Source: Robinsoniella peoriensis (GTDB taxonomy: Bacteria > Bacillota > Clostridia > Lachnospirales > Lachnospiraceae). Taken from it: 64,000 bases of DNA. Position numbers and translations under genes: made by a program. The number at the start of each line of letters is the position of its first letter. Position 1 is the stretch's first letter. Location: assembly GCF_000797495.1 (NCBI RefSeq), contig NZ_JTGN01000017.1:62001-126000 (forward strand), given 5' to 3'. Below, in pieces: positions 33,018 through 41,776 of this stretch. The notes beneath the pieces were generated by a model. That model was not told where the DNA came from and did no database searches. It worked only from the letters and a program-made list of their open reading frames with translations.

Positions 33018-33554
33018 ATGGACAATACACTATTTACAACCAGACCGGATGAAAATGGGCGGCTGGAAAAAGAAATGGCAGTTTATGATGTGCTGGAAAA
33101 GTTAAACATCCCATATGTAAGGATGGATCATGAAGTAACACCTTCGATTGAAGCGTGCCATGATGTAGACAAACAGCTGGGTATAGAGATTTGTAAAAAT
33201 TTATTTTTGTGCAACAGTCAGAAGACAAAGTTCTATTTATTGTTAATGCCGGGCATGAAGAAATTTAAAACTAAGGATTTATCCGGTCAGTTAGAAGTGG
33301 CCAGACTGTCTTTTGCCAATGAAACTTATATGGAAGAATTTTTAAATATTACACCGGGATCTGTGAGTATCATGGGACTTATGAATGACAAGGAACAGCG
33401 GGTTCGTTTAGTAATTGACCGTGAAGTGGCAGAATCGGAGTATATAGGATGCCATCCATGTATCAATACATCCAGCCTGAAAGTGAAAACGAAAGACATA
33501 TTGGAAAAATTTCTGCCTTATACAGGACATGATTATACCATCGTTGATCTGTAA
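33018..33554 (+). CDS. Prolyl-tRNA editing protein (YbaK/ProX family)
   Basis: The 178-aa protein has the YbaK/EbsC fold motifs KNLFLCNSQKTKFYLLLM and GSVSIMGLMND. Free-standing members hydrolyse Ala-tRNA-Pro or Cys-tRNA-Pro. ATG 33018 comes 1 nt after the proS stop, so translation is coupled and both share the proline T-box. The pairing makes sense, because this proS lacks an internal editing domain. An in-frame start further upstream would overlap proS heavily and is unlikely. Substrate preference (Ala or Cys) is not certain. Confidence 0.9.
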   Translation: MDNTLFTTRPDENGRLEKEMAVYDVLEKLNIPYVRMDHEVTPSIEACHDVDKQLGIEICKNLFLCNSQKTKFYLLLMPGMKKFKTKDLSGQLEVARLSFANETYMEEFLNITPGSVSIMGLMNDKEQRVRLVIDREVAESEYIGCHPCINTSSLKVKTKDILEKFLPYTGHDYTIVDL

Positions 33555-33594
33555 CGCTCAGCATAACGTGTTATGAAAAAGCAGAGAAAAAATC

Positions 33595-33621
33595 AGGCAC
33601 CTGGATTTCCAGGTGCCTTTG
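33595..33621. terminator. Bidirectional terminator between ProX and phosphofructokinase genes
   Basis: AGGCACCTGGA (33595-33605) pairs with TCCAGGTGCCT (33608-33618). On the minus strand the stem is followed by GATTTTTTCTC, a good T-run for the phosphofructokinase gene; on the plus strand the T-run is short. Confidence 0.85.
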
Positions 33622-33627
33622 CTTACG

Positions 33628-34845
33628 TTATTTTCGGTATGCATAATTTGGCAGACCGTTTTTCATTGGAATAGCTGAATTGCCCTGAATTAACGGCAAT
33701 GCATAATTGATGAAATCGGTGCTGATGTCGGTGCCATCATTAATAATCCATTCAAGGGGAACGGTTTTTTCTTTATTGCACACTTCATTTACATCTACAA
33801 GCCCACAGGAAATGTCGTAAGGTGTTCCGGCAGAACGGTTAAAAGCAATCATTTTTCCGGTTTCTCCATCCAGGGCTGCCGTGACGGCATAAGAACCGGC
33901 TGTAGCAGCTTCTCTTGCATCTGTCAGGGACTGGGTAAAGGTGGAACAGCGCTGGTTTACATTCAGTTCCACAGAGCGGACTTTAACACCCAGATGCTCT
34001 TTTACCAGATTCTCCAGGTATTTGCCGCTTCCGGTAAGCATCTTGTGTCCAAAATTATCGGTACCAACTTCACTGGCATATTCGCAGATAAATTTCCCGT
34101 CCTTGTCATGTATACCTTCGGAGATGCAAACCACCAGATTATTCTTTTTCTCCAGTGCTTTTTTTATCTGTTCCAGGAAGAGATTCTGATCAAAGGAAAC
34201 TTCCGGCAGGTAAATAAGCACAGGGTTGTCCTCTTCGAATTTACGTGCCAACACTCCGGCAGCAGTCAGCCAACCGGCGTGACGACCCATAATCTCCACA
34301 ATTGTAACTGATTTTGTATCATATACAGAGGCATCGATACCTATTTCACAGACGGAAGATGCTACGTATTTTGCAGCACTTCCAAAGCCGGGCGTATGGT
34401 CCGTATGTACCAGATCATTATCAATGGTCTTGGGAATTCCCAGGATTCGAATGGTACTCTTATGCTTTGCTGCATAGCGTGATAGTTTGCTTACGGTATC
34501 CATAGAGTCATTTCCTCCTATATAAAAGAAATAACCTATCTTCAGTGCCTTGAATTTTTTAAAGAGCTCCGGATATACGGGATCTTCCAGATCCTCCGGA
34601 AGTTTATAACGGCAGGATCCCAGGAATGCGCCGGGTGTGATGCGCAGGGACTGCAGGGCCTCTTGACTTACGTCAGTTTCTAAATCCATGTAATGGTCCT
34701 TTAAGAATCCTTCAATTCCATTAATCATACCATATACATGATCGATTTTATCCTTGTGTTGTAATCCTTCCTTGATGACTCCAAACAGGCTGCTGTTTAT
34801 AACGGCTGTCGGGCCGCCGGATTGTCCAACGATTAAATTTTTCAT
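33628..34845 (-). CDS. pfp: 6-phosphofructokinase, probably pyrophosphate-dependent
   Basis: The PFK fold is clear: GQSGGPTAVINSS at residues 7-19, GGNDS at 110-114 and PKTIDND at 138-144, then IMGRHAGW. A Lys in PKTIDND and a non-Gly residue after GGN/D are the known marks of PPi-dependent enzymes; ATP enzymes have PGTIDND and GGDGS. The enzyme converts fructose 6-phosphate to the bisphosphate and may run in reverse. Start is ATG 34845 with AAAGGGG upstream; the longer frame would begin within the divergent promoter region. At 405 aa it matches the medium-length PPi group. Cofactor use is inferred from motifs only. Confidence 0.88.
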   Translation of the reverse strand: MKNLIVGQSGGPTAVINSSLFGVIKEGLQHKDKIDHVYGMINGIEGFLKDHYMDLETDVSQEALQSLRITPGAFLGSCRYKLPEDLEDPVYPELFKKFKALKIGYFFYIGGNDSMDTVSKLSRYAAKHKSTIRILGIPKTIDNDLVHTDHTPGFGSAAKYVASSVCEIGIDASVYDTKSVTIVEIMGRHAGWLTAAGVLARKFEEDNPVLIYLPEVSFDQNLFLEQIKKALEKKNNLVVCISEGIHDKDGKFICEYASEVGTDNFGHKMLTGSGKYLENLVKEHLGVKVRSVELNVNQRCSTFTQSLTDAREAATAGSYAVTAALDGETGKMIAFNRSAGTPYDISCGLVDVNEVCNKEKTVPLEWIINDGTDISTDFINYALPLIQGNSAIPMKNGLPNYAYRK

Positions 34846-34976
34846 GATAGATACCCCTTTCATTATTTCAGGAGGGCATGTACACTCCCATATACTGCCA
34901 TCTCCATATATAGTTATTCTACAACAACCAGGTGCATTTTGTATATAGAAAATATTAAGTTTCGGCAAAATAGATA

Positions 34977-35042
34977 TTTTAATTTGATTTTAACGCAGGG
35001 ATCCCTACACTTACACCCATTTAATCTGAATATTGCTATACT
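34977..35042 (+). promoter_or_regulatory. Promoter with 11-bp-spaced direct repeats before the small membrane protein gene
   Basis: TTTTAAT (34977-34983) and TTTTAAC (34988-34994) are 11 nt apart, the spacing of OmpR/PhoB-family sites. An extended -10 TGCTATACT (35034-35042) follows; the second repeat starts 49 nt before the TATACT. The kdpD promoter has the same layout. Confidence 0.6.
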
Positions 35043-35096
35043 AATGCCATATTCAGGAGAGAAAGAGGTTATTCCGACAAAGGAAGGTGCAGGATT

Positions 35097-35279
35097 ATGA
35101 AAAAGTATTTAGCATTGCATGAAACAAATTTATGGGGAGCAGTTGACCGCCATCCATTATTTACGATGATATTTGGACAGATTGCTGTAGCGTTCTTATT
35201 AATTTTAACTGTAGGAGGTATTGCTCTGGCGGGAGGTACTCTTATATGGCTGGTGTACAAAGCTCTTGGGATCATGTAA
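35097..35279 (+). CDS. Small membrane protein of unknown function (60 aa)
   Basis: AAGGAAGG lies 10 nt before the ATG, and a promoter with OmpR-type repeats precedes it. The first 22 residues are soluble (MKKYLALHETNLWGAVDRHP); residues about 23-58 are almost wholly hydrophobic and glycine-rich, enough for one long or two short membrane helices. It lies between the divergent phosphofructokinase gene and kdpDE. It is not KdpF by sequence as far as I can judge, but its promoter matches that of kdpD. It may be a small regulator or subunit for a membrane protein. Function unknown. Confidence 0.7.
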   Translation: MKKYLALHETNLWGAVDRHPLFTMIFGQIAVAFLLILTVGGIALAGGTLIWLVYKALGIM

Positions 35280-35288
35280 GAGCTGTAA

Positions 35289-35366
35289 TTTTAATGCAAT
35301 TTTAATGTGATTTTAATGTCAGGCGCCATATCTGTTATGCCTATTTAATATCTGGTCTGTTATAAT
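35289..35366 (+). promoter_or_regulatory. kdpDE promoter region with three 11-bp direct repeats
   Basis: TTTTAATG occurs at 35289, 35300 and 35311, exactly 11 nt apart. This is the helical-phase arrangement bound by OmpR/PhoB/KdpE-type regulators. An extended -10 TGTTATAAT (35358-35366) lies 50 nt after the third repeat. A second -10-like TGCTATACT is at 35477-35485. Autoregulation by KdpE is a reasonable guess. Confidence 0.65.
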
Positions 35367-35507
35367 CGGCAATATCATTAGTGAGTGTATTCAATTTAAA
35401 CTTTATGTACTTTAAATCTGAGTTCACTTGGTATAAGATGGAATTGCTAAATAGGAATAGATTTTTAAAACAGATGTGCTATACTGTTACCGAGGAAGGT
35501 GTGAGCC

Positions 35508-38192
35508 ATGACAGAAGAGTACCGTAAACCAGACGTTCTTTTGAAGAAGCTGGAAGAGGAAGCATCCAGGACAAAAGGAAGATTAAAGATATTTTTTGGA
35601 TATGCAGCAGGCGTAGGGAAAACCTATGCCATGCTTGCGTCTGCCCATGAGGCAGAGAAAGCCGGTCTGGATGTTGTTGCAGGATATATAGAACCACATG
35701 CCAGACCGGATACGGCAGCGCTGGTTCAGGGACTGGAAGTGTTGCCGCAGCTTCAGATCCGGTATCAGAATATCACTCTGAATGAATTTGACCTGGATGG
35801 GGCTTTGGCGAGAAAACCCCAGCTGATTCTGGTGGATGAGCTGGCTCACACAAATGGAGAGGGATGCAGGCATAAGAAACGGTATGAAGATATCCAGGAA
35901 CTGTTAAAAGAAGGCATAGATGTTTACACTACCGTAAATGTGCAGCATCTGGAAAGCCTGATAGATCTTGTGGACGGAATTACCGGGATTGTGGTAAAGG
36001 AGCGGATTCCGGACTTTGTGTTTGACCAGGCAAGCCAGGTGGAGCTGGTAGATATTGAGCCGGAGGATCTGCTGGACAGGTTACGAAAAGGTAAAATATA
36101 TAAAGAGAGCCGGGCAGAGCAGGCACTGAATCATTTCTTTACCACTGACAATCTGGTATCGCTGCGTGAGATTGCCCTGAGGCGTATGGCGGACCGGGTT
36201 AATCTGATACAGGAAAAGTCCTTTCAGACCGGAGAAGCAGGGGCGGCAGAGCATATCTTAATTTGTTTGTCTCCGGCACCATCCAACGAAAAGGTAATCC
36301 GTCAGGCAGCCAGGATGGCTTCGGCGTTCCGGGGGAAGTTTACGGCCTTTTTTGTGGAGAACTCGGACTTTACCCAGTATACAAAAGAGGACGTGGAGAG
36401 ACTGCGCATTAATACCAGACTGGCGGAACAGCTGGGGGCAAAGACGGTGACCTCTTATGGGGACGATATTGTAGAACAGATTGCAGAGTATGCCAAAGTA
36501 GCAAGGGTAACAAAAATTGTTCTTGGAAGGACAAATACAAAGAGGGCGTGGCTTTCCATGAAGGAAAGTTTTTCTGAAAAGCTTACCAGACTGGCACCCC
36601 AGCTGGAGATTTTTGTTATTCCGGATGCATATAAAAAGAAATACCGTAAAAAAAGGTTCCGTGCTGCGATTTCGCCGGAAGCACTGGTAGCTGATGCTCT
36701 GATCTCGGTAGGGATATTAGGAATTTCCACTGCCATTGCCTATTTGTTTTCGTTTTGGAAATTCAGCGATGCCAATCTGATTATGGTTTATATTCTGGGG
36801 ATTCTGACGATTTCCCTTGTAACCAGAACTAAGCTTTGCAGTTTGCTGTCCAGTATATTAAGTGTTATAATATTTAACTTTTGTTTTACTGATCCCAAAC
36901 AGACATTATCTGTAAATGATCCTTCTTATATAGTAACTTTTGGAATCATGTTTCTCTCTGCGCTGATAGGAGCTACTTTAACACAAAAGGTAAAGGATCA
37001 GGCAAAGCAGGCGGTGAAGAAATCTTACCGGACAGAGATTTTGCTGGAAACCAGCCAGAAACTGCAAAAAGCGGTGGATGCAAAGGAGATTTCCTTAAGT
37101 ACGGCAAGGCAGTTAAGCAAGCTCTTAGAGCGCAATGTGGTATTTTATCTTGGGAATCCCCTGAATGACGCTGAACCGATTGTTTTTAAATCAAGTCATG
37201 GCCAGAGTGATTTTTATTACGACCAGAAGGAAGAACGGGCAGTAGCCCAGTGGGTTTTTAAGAATAATAAGCATGCTGGTTTTTCTACAACAACTTTGCC
37301 CGGAGTGAAGTGTATGTATCTGGCAGTGAGAAGCAGCGAACGGGTATTTGCTGTAGTGGGGATTGATATGGAAGGAAAAGAACTTCAGGCATTTGAGGCG
37401 GGAATTATGAGTGCAATACTAAATGAATGTGCTCTGGCGCTTGAAAAAGATCAGTTAGTTGCAGAGAGAAAAGAAGCTGCAATTAAATTGCAGCAGGAAC
37501 AGCTGCGTGCCAATTTATTACGTTCCATTTCCCATGATCTTCGGACACCACTCACCAGTATTTCAGGAAATGCCAGTGTACTGATTGGAAATGAAGACAA
37601 AATCAGTGAAGAACAGAGGAAGAAATTATATATTGATATTTATGATGATTCTATGTGGCTGATAAATCTGGTGGAAAATCTCCTTTCCGTAACCCGTATT
37701 GATAATGGAACCATGCAGCTGAATATGCAGGCAGAGCTAATGGATGAGGCAATTACAGAAGCGCTGAGTCATATCAGCAGAAAAGCGGAGGAGCATCATA
37801 TAGAGGTGCAGCAGGAGGATGATCTCCTGGTTGCCAGGATGGATATTAAGCTGATTGTCCAGGTGTTTATCAATCTGGTAGATAACGCAATTAAGTATAC
37901 ACCTCCCGGATCACATATCACGATCATTACTAAGCGTCAGCATGGCAGTGTTTTGGTAGAAATTGCGGATAATGGAAATGGAATTCCCGATGAAGATAAG
38001 AAACGCCTGTTTGACATGTTTTATACTGCAAATAATTCTGTGGCGGATGGAAGACGAGGTATGGGGCTGGGACTGGCATTATGTAAGTCTATTATTACTG
38101 CCCACGCAGGAGATCTCACCATACATGACAACATACCCCATGGAACTATTTTCAGATTTACGCTAAAAGCGGAGGAGGTACACCTAACATGA
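35508..38192 (+). CDS. kdpD: Sensor histidine kinase KdpD
   Basis: Domains in order: KdpD N-terminal domain with a Walker A (GYAAGVGKT, about 29-37) and DELAHTN; a universal-stress-like domain (about 245-370); four membrane helices (about 400-490); a GAF-like region (about 515-645); HisKA with phospho-acceptor His676 in SISHDLRTPL; and a HATPase domain (NLVDNAIKYTPPG, GNGIPDEDK, GLGLALC). The length of 894 aa is typical. It senses K+ limitation or turgor and phosphorylates KdpE. The stop overlaps the kdpE start (ATGA). kdpFABC is not in the window, so the output genes are elsewhere or different. Confidence 0.95.
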   Translation: MTEEYRKPDVLLKKLEEEASRTKGRLKIFFGYAAGVGKTYAMLASAHEAEKAGLDVVAGYIEPHARPDTAALVQGLEVLPQLQIRYQNITLNEFDLDGALARKPQLILVDELAHTNGEGCRHKKRYEDIQELLKEGIDVYTTVNVQHLESLIDLVDGITGIVVKERIPDFVFDQASQVELVDIEPEDLLDRLRKGKIYKESRAEQALNHFFTTDNLVSLREIALRRMADRVNLIQEKSFQTGEAGAAEHILICLSPAPSNEKVIRQAARMASAFRGKFTAFFVENSDFTQYTKEDVERLRINTRLAEQLGAKTVTSYGDDIVEQIAEYAKVARVTKIVLGRTNTKRAWLSMKESFSEKLTRLAPQLEIFVIPDAYKKKYRKKRFRAAISPEALVADALISVGILGISTAIAYLFSFWKFSDANLIMVYILGILTISLVTRTKLCSLLSSILSVIIFNFCFTDPKQTLSVNDPSYIVTFGIMFLSALIGATLTQKVKDQAKQAVKKSYRTEILLETSQKLQKAVDAKEISLSTARQLSKLLERNVVFYLGNPLNDAEPIVFKSSHGQSDFYYDQKEERAVAQWVFKNNKHAGFSTTTLPGVKCMYLAVRSSERVFAVVGIDMEGKELQAFEAGIMSAILNECALALEKDQLVAERKEAAIKLQQEQLRANLLRSISHDLRTPLTSISGNASVLIGNEDKISEEQRKKLYIDIYDDSMWLINLVENLLSVTRIDNGTMQLNMQAELMDEAITEALSHISRKAEEHHIEVQQEDDLLVARMDIKLIVQVFINLVDNAIKYTPPGSHITIITKRQHGSVLVEIADNGNGIPDEDKKRLFDMFYTANNSVADGRRGMGLGLALCKSIITAHAGDLTIHDNIPHGTIFRFTLKAEEVHLT

Positions 38193-38908
38193 TTAATGGA
38201 AAACCACAGATACTGGTAGTTGAGGATGATGCACCAGTCAGAAACCTTATTACAACAACTCTGGAGACTCAGAATTATAAATATCAGACAGCCGTGAACG
38301 GCACCCAGGCAATCATGAGCGCCGTATCTGCCAAACCAGACATATTTCTTATGGATCTGGGACTGCCGGATATGGATGGTATCGAAGTGATTAAAAAAAT
38401 ACGTTCCTGGTCTGTGGCGCCTATTATTGTGATCAGCGCCCGAAACGATGATAAAGATAAGATCAAGGCACTGGATGCAGGAGCGGATGATTATCTTACC
38501 AAGCCTTTCAGTGTAGAAGAACTGTTGGCCAGACTGCGGTCTACACTGCGAAGGATTCAGTATCTGGAGTCAAAGGGAAATGTAGAAGAAGCGGTTTTCC
38601 GAAATGGTGAGCTGGAGATCGATTACTCTTCGGCGACTGTAAAAGTTGGTGACCGGGAGATTCATCTGATGCCAATGGAGTATAACCTGCTTTGCCTGCT
38701 GGCTAAAAATGTGGGGAAAGTCCTGACACATCAGTATATACTGGATAAAGTATGGACAAATGCACTGGAGAGTGATCTGTCATCCCTGCGGGTATACATG
38801 GCCACCCTGCGTAAAAAAATAGAACCGGATAAGGAACATGCAAAATATATCCAGACCCATATTGGAATCGGATACCGTATGGTTAGAACGGATAATATGG
38901 AAGCTTAA
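38189..38908 (+). CDS. kdpE: Response regulator KdpE (OmpR/PhoB family)
   Basis: The receiver domain has the acidic pair at 13-14, phospho-acceptor Asp56 (FLMDLGLPD) and the conserved Lys in LTKPFS. The C-terminal half is an OmpR-type winged helix (LMPMEYNLLCLLAKNVGKVLTH..LRKKIEPD). It overlaps kdpD by ATGA. Such proteins bind tandem direct repeats 11 bp apart, which are seen upstream of kdpD and of the small membrane protein gene. It is therefore a candidate regulator of both. Length of 239 aa is normal. Confidence 0.95.
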   Translation: MINGKPQILVVEDDAPVRNLITTTLETQNYKYQTAVNGTQAIMSAVSAKPDIFLMDLGLPDMDGIEVIKKIRSWSVAPIIVISARNDDKDKIKALDAGADDYLTKPFSVEELLARLRSTLRRIQYLESKGNVEEAVFRNGELEIDYSSATVKVGDREIHLMPMEYNLLCLLAKNVGKVLTHQYILDKVWTNALESDLSSLRVYMATLRKKIEPDKEHAKYIQTHIGIGYRMVRTDNMEA

Positions 38909-38925
38909 TCAGTTATTATATAAAG

Positions 38926-38975
38926 AGGGCAGTGGAAGATTTACCGTAATAAGCAAATCTTTCACTGCCCTTTTT
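38926..38975. terminator. Terminator after kdpE
   Basis: A 17-bp stem (38926-38942 with 38955-38971, one wobble) with a 12-nt loop is followed by TTTTCC. It separates kdpE from the convergent membrane-protein gene. Confidence 0.9.
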
Positions 38976-39015
38976 CCAATGAATAAGGTGTTCTCATTCC
39001 AAATGCCATTGGGAG

Positions 39016-39858
39016 TTATTTTTCTTCGTTTTCCTCAGTTTCCGCAATCTGTAGAAAATCAGCATTAGCTTTTTTGCGATGTGGGATAAAACGGCGGGCA
39101 AAATTACCTTTGCCACGATTTTTTACATAGAAAAATCCGATAATGGAAAAGACTACAGCTCCAATGAAGTTTACAAACATATCCTTCATAGTGTCCAGCA
39201 GACCGATATCCAGATAACCGCCCAGACCAAGGTCCTTACCATTAATAATAACACTGGTAATATTGTCTATGGTGTATGGCGTATTCCCTCCGCTGGGATC
39301 CAGCATAACAGAAGAGATACTGTTTACAATGGTATCCTTTTGCATATCAAAGCCCAGGAACAAATCCATACCGCATTCGAAAAATTCCCAAAGTACGCCG
39401 ATCGTCATGGAAAAGCAAAAGGCAATCAATGCCATAAAAATAGGAGACAGCTCAAATTTAACTTTTTCACTCCGGTTTAGTATATCCACCAGTGAAAAAC
39501 CGATTGCCGCAGCAAGAAAGCCGTTCATGGTATGGAGAAGGGTGTCCCACATTGGATAGCGGATATAGAATGATTTTATTTCTCCAAGGATCTCGGCTGC
39601 AAATATAAAGAGAAGGATAATAATCTCTAAAGCTGTCGGGAGCTCGATCTTAAACTCCATCTGGACAAAACTTGGAATTACGAGAAGCAGCAGGGTAAGT
39701 ACGCACAGGAATACATTTTCATAGTTTTGGTTAAAGAGCTGCATAATCATCATAATAATTACAAGTGCCCGTAAAACAAAATAGACCAAAAATGAACTCT
39801 TGTGTTCTCTCAGCTCCATGCCAAGAGCTTTCCATATGCATTTCAGTTTTTTCTTCAT
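39016..39858 (-). CDS. Integral membrane protein of unknown function
   Basis: The 280-aa protein has about six or seven hydrophobic helices. Notable residues in membrane segments are in MWDTLLHTMNGFLAAAIGF and GVLWEFFECGMD, a set of His, Asp and Glu that recalls DUF2238/YjdF-like membrane proteins. A hydrophilic loop (about 190-230) and a basic C-terminal tail follow. Start at 39858 has AAAGGAGA upstream on the minus strand; earlier in-frame Met codons lack a ribosome site. No neighbour hints at a function. Family name is tentative; the membrane nature is clear. Confidence 0.72.
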   Translation of the reverse strand: MKKKLKCIWKALGMELREHKSSFLVYFVLRALVIIMMIMQLFNQNYENVFLCVLTLLLLVIPSFVQMEFKIELPTALEIIILLFIFAAEILGEIKSFYIRYPMWDTLLHTMNGFLAAAIGFSLVDILNRSEKVKFELSPIFMALIAFCFSMTIGVLWEFFECGMDLFLGFDMQKDTIVNSISSVMLDPSGGNTPYTIDNITSVIINGKDLGLGGYLDIGLLDTMKDMFVNFIGAVVFSIIGFFYVKNRGKGNFARRFIPHRKKANADFLQIAETEENEEK

Positions 39859-40189
39859 CAGGGGAAGAATCTCCTTTCTGGGGGTGAATATTCTTAAATT
39901 TTTGTATTTAAATGAATTATAACATAAAAAGGAAAATAAGATAGTGGAATTAAGAGGTATCACGAAAAAATTCATTATTCCGGGATGTGCGGACGAATTT
40001 TGGTACGTTTGTACACCAGAGCGGGACATGCAGATAACAGGGATTTATTTTCATGCATACACGGTAAAATGGGGATTGACAAAGAATTTATAAGGAGGTA
40101 TTATTATACGCAAAGTCCCTGGATTTTCATGAGGGAGCGTCAACCTGAATGCGTGTTTCGGGAAAGATCAAAAGGAGGAAGGTATTATT
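39859..40189 (+). promoter_or_regulatory. Divergent gap with the livK promoter
   Basis: A near-perfect sigma-A promoter is seen: TTGACA (40076-40081), 17-nt spacer, TATTAT (40099-40104). The leader is about 80 nt. AAGGAGG-like sequence occurs twice, at 40093-40098 within the spacer and at the livK ribosome site near 40172-40178. No terminator or riboswitch is recognised in the remainder. Confidence 0.72.
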
Positions 40190-41404
40190 ATGAAAAAGTT
40201 TAGACAGTTTTTGAGTGCAATTGCAATTGCATCTATGGTGGCTGCATCATTGGCAGGCTGCGGCGGCGGTGATACGAAGACAACGGAAGCGGGAACTGCA
40301 GGCACAACAGAGGCAGCAGGAAATGAAGCGGCTGCAGATACAGGCGATGCAGAGACATTTTTAATCGGGGGTATCGGACCTCTTACAGGAGCAGCAGCAT
40401 CTTACGGAACCAGTGTAAAACAGGGTGCTGAAATTGCTATTAAAGAAGTAAATGAAGCCGGCGGAGTAAAAGTTGGTGATAAAACTTATAAATTTGCATT
40501 AGAATTCGCAGATGATGAAGCAACAGAAGACAAAGCAACACAGGCATACAATTCCTTAATGGATAAGGGAATCAATGCTGTTATGGGCGGTGTAACCAGC
40601 GGAGCTTGTATGGCGATTGTTGATCAGACCTATGCGGATGGTATCCTTCAGATCACACCTTCCGGTTCAGCAGACGGATGTATTGCAAATGACAATGCTT
40701 TCCGTATCTGTTTCTCAGACCAGGCACAGGGTGTGGCTATGGCAGACTACGCTGTAGATACACTTGGATTAAAGAAGATTGCAGTTATTTATAATGCAGC
40801 GGATGAGTACAGTACAGGACTTCAGGCTGCGTTTGAAGAAGAAGTAAAGGCAAAAGGCGCGGAAATTGTAGCCAGCGAAGCATTCCAGACAAATGATGTT
40901 GAATTTAACACTCAGCTGACAAAAATTAAAGGAACAGATGCAGATGCAATCTATGTTCCAGCGTATTATCAGGATGTAACTTATATTACAAAACAGGCAG
41001 CTGATATGGGAATTGACGTTCAGTTTATCGGTTCTGACGGATGGGACGGTGTCTTAGACACAGTAACAGATAAATCTACCGTAGAAGGATGTATCTTCTC
41101 CAGCCCGTTCTGTGCAACGGTAGATGATGCCAGAGTTCAGAATTTCGTAAAAGCTTATCAGGATGCTTATAAAGCAACTCCTGACCAGTTCGCAGCAGAT
41201 GCATACGATACAGTATATACATTCAAAGCAGCAATGGAAAAAGCAGGAACCATTGAAAGTGCAGATTTAATTGCAGCTATGCCTGAAATTTCTGTTGATG
41301 GACTGACCGGTGAAGGTATGACTTTTGAAGCAGCTGGATCTGCAGTTAAAGCAGTTAAATTCGTGGAAGTAAAAGACGGAGCTTATAAGTATACAGATAA
41401 CTAA
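40190..41404 (+). CDS. livK: Branched-chain amino acid ABC transporter substrate-binding lipoprotein
   Basis: The lipoprotein signal ends in SLAGC with Cys24 lipidated. A Thr/Ala/Glu-rich linker follows, then a type I periplasmic-binding fold (GPLTGAAASYGTSVKQGAEIAIKEVN, ADDEATEDKA, FIGSDGWDG). It captures leucine, isoleucine or valine, or a related amino acid, for the permease encoded downstream. AAAGGAGGAAG precedes the ATG. A terminator and a second promoter separate it from livHMGF, so it can be made in excess. Length of 404 aa is normal. Confidence 0.94.
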   Translation: MKKFRQFLSAIAIASMVAASLAGCGGGDTKTTEAGTAGTTEAAGNEAAADTGDAETFLIGGIGPLTGAAASYGTSVKQGAEIAIKEVNEAGGVKVGDKTYKFALEFADDEATEDKATQAYNSLMDKGINAVMGGVTSGACMAIVDQTYADGILQITPSGSADGCIANDNAFRICFSDQAQGVAMADYAVDTLGLKKIAVIYNAADEYSTGLQAAFEEEVKAKGAEIVASEAFQTNDVEFNTQLTKIKGTDADAIYVPAYYQDVTYITKQAADMGIDVQFIGSDGWDGVLDTVTDKSTVEGCIFSSPFCATVDDARVQNFVKAYQDAYKATPDQFAADAYDTVYTFKAAMEKAGTIESADLIAAMPEISVDGLTGEGMTFEAAGSAVKAVKFVEVKDGAYKYTDN

Positions 41405-41520
41405 GGAACGCACATTTTGGCATCAGTATCTTTAGAAAATGTGTCCTTCCTTTGGAATGAATCTCCAGCAAAGTGTGACGCACAGTTGTCAGAGAGCAAT
41501 ATAGAATATGCTCTGAGAAA

Positions 41521-41557
41521 AAAGAAGACAGTGAGGAAAAGCTGTCTTCTTTTTTTA
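41521..41557 (+). terminator. Terminator downstream of livK
   Basis: AAAGAAGACAG (41521-41531) pairs with CTGTCTTCTTT (41542-41552), followed by further T. Partial read-through would still supply livHMGF. Confidence 0.9.
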
Positions 41558-41699
41558 ACAGATGAGTGTTTGCTGCAGACAGACATTTGTTCGACGGGAG
41601 AAATTCGATGTGATCTGGAGGAAATATCCCTTTACAGGGTAAAAATGCATATTTATTACGACAAATTAATGGTAAATTTCATTTTTTTCTCGATAATTC

Positions 41700-41728
41700 T
41701 TGCAAGCACATCTTAATTATATTACAAT
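41700..41728 (+). promoter_or_regulatory. Promoter of livHMGF
   Basis: TTGCAA (41700-41705) and TACAAT (41723-41728) are 17 nt apart, placing the start about 40 nt before the livH ATG. Confidence 0.65.
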
Positions 41729-41776
41729 AAAAAAAGTTAGTTTAGATAACTAATGAATTGAGAAAGGTGGAGAGAA

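Larger units (their letters stand above)
41405..41776 (+). other. Gap between livK and livH: stem-loops, terminator and promoter
   Basis: A bulged long stem follows livK directly (41403-41418 with 41436-41452: AAGGAA/TTCCTT and CACATTTT/AAAATGTG). It may protect the livK message. A strong terminator at 41521-41557 and a promoter at 41700-41728 follow. An open frame crosses the gap but has no ribosome site and runs through the terminator. Confidence 0.65.

Noticed and set aside
33018..33554. Bacterial-type ProRS insertion domain split from proS
   Set aside because: The upstream proS is a complete class III enzyme, so the YbaK-like gene is a free-standing editing protein, not a fragment.
39985..40203. 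72-aa frame across the livK promoter
   Set aside because: It overlaps the promoter and the livK start; composition is not protein-like.
41417..41716. 99-aa frame between livK and livH
   Set aside because: It passes through a strong terminator and has no ribosome site.
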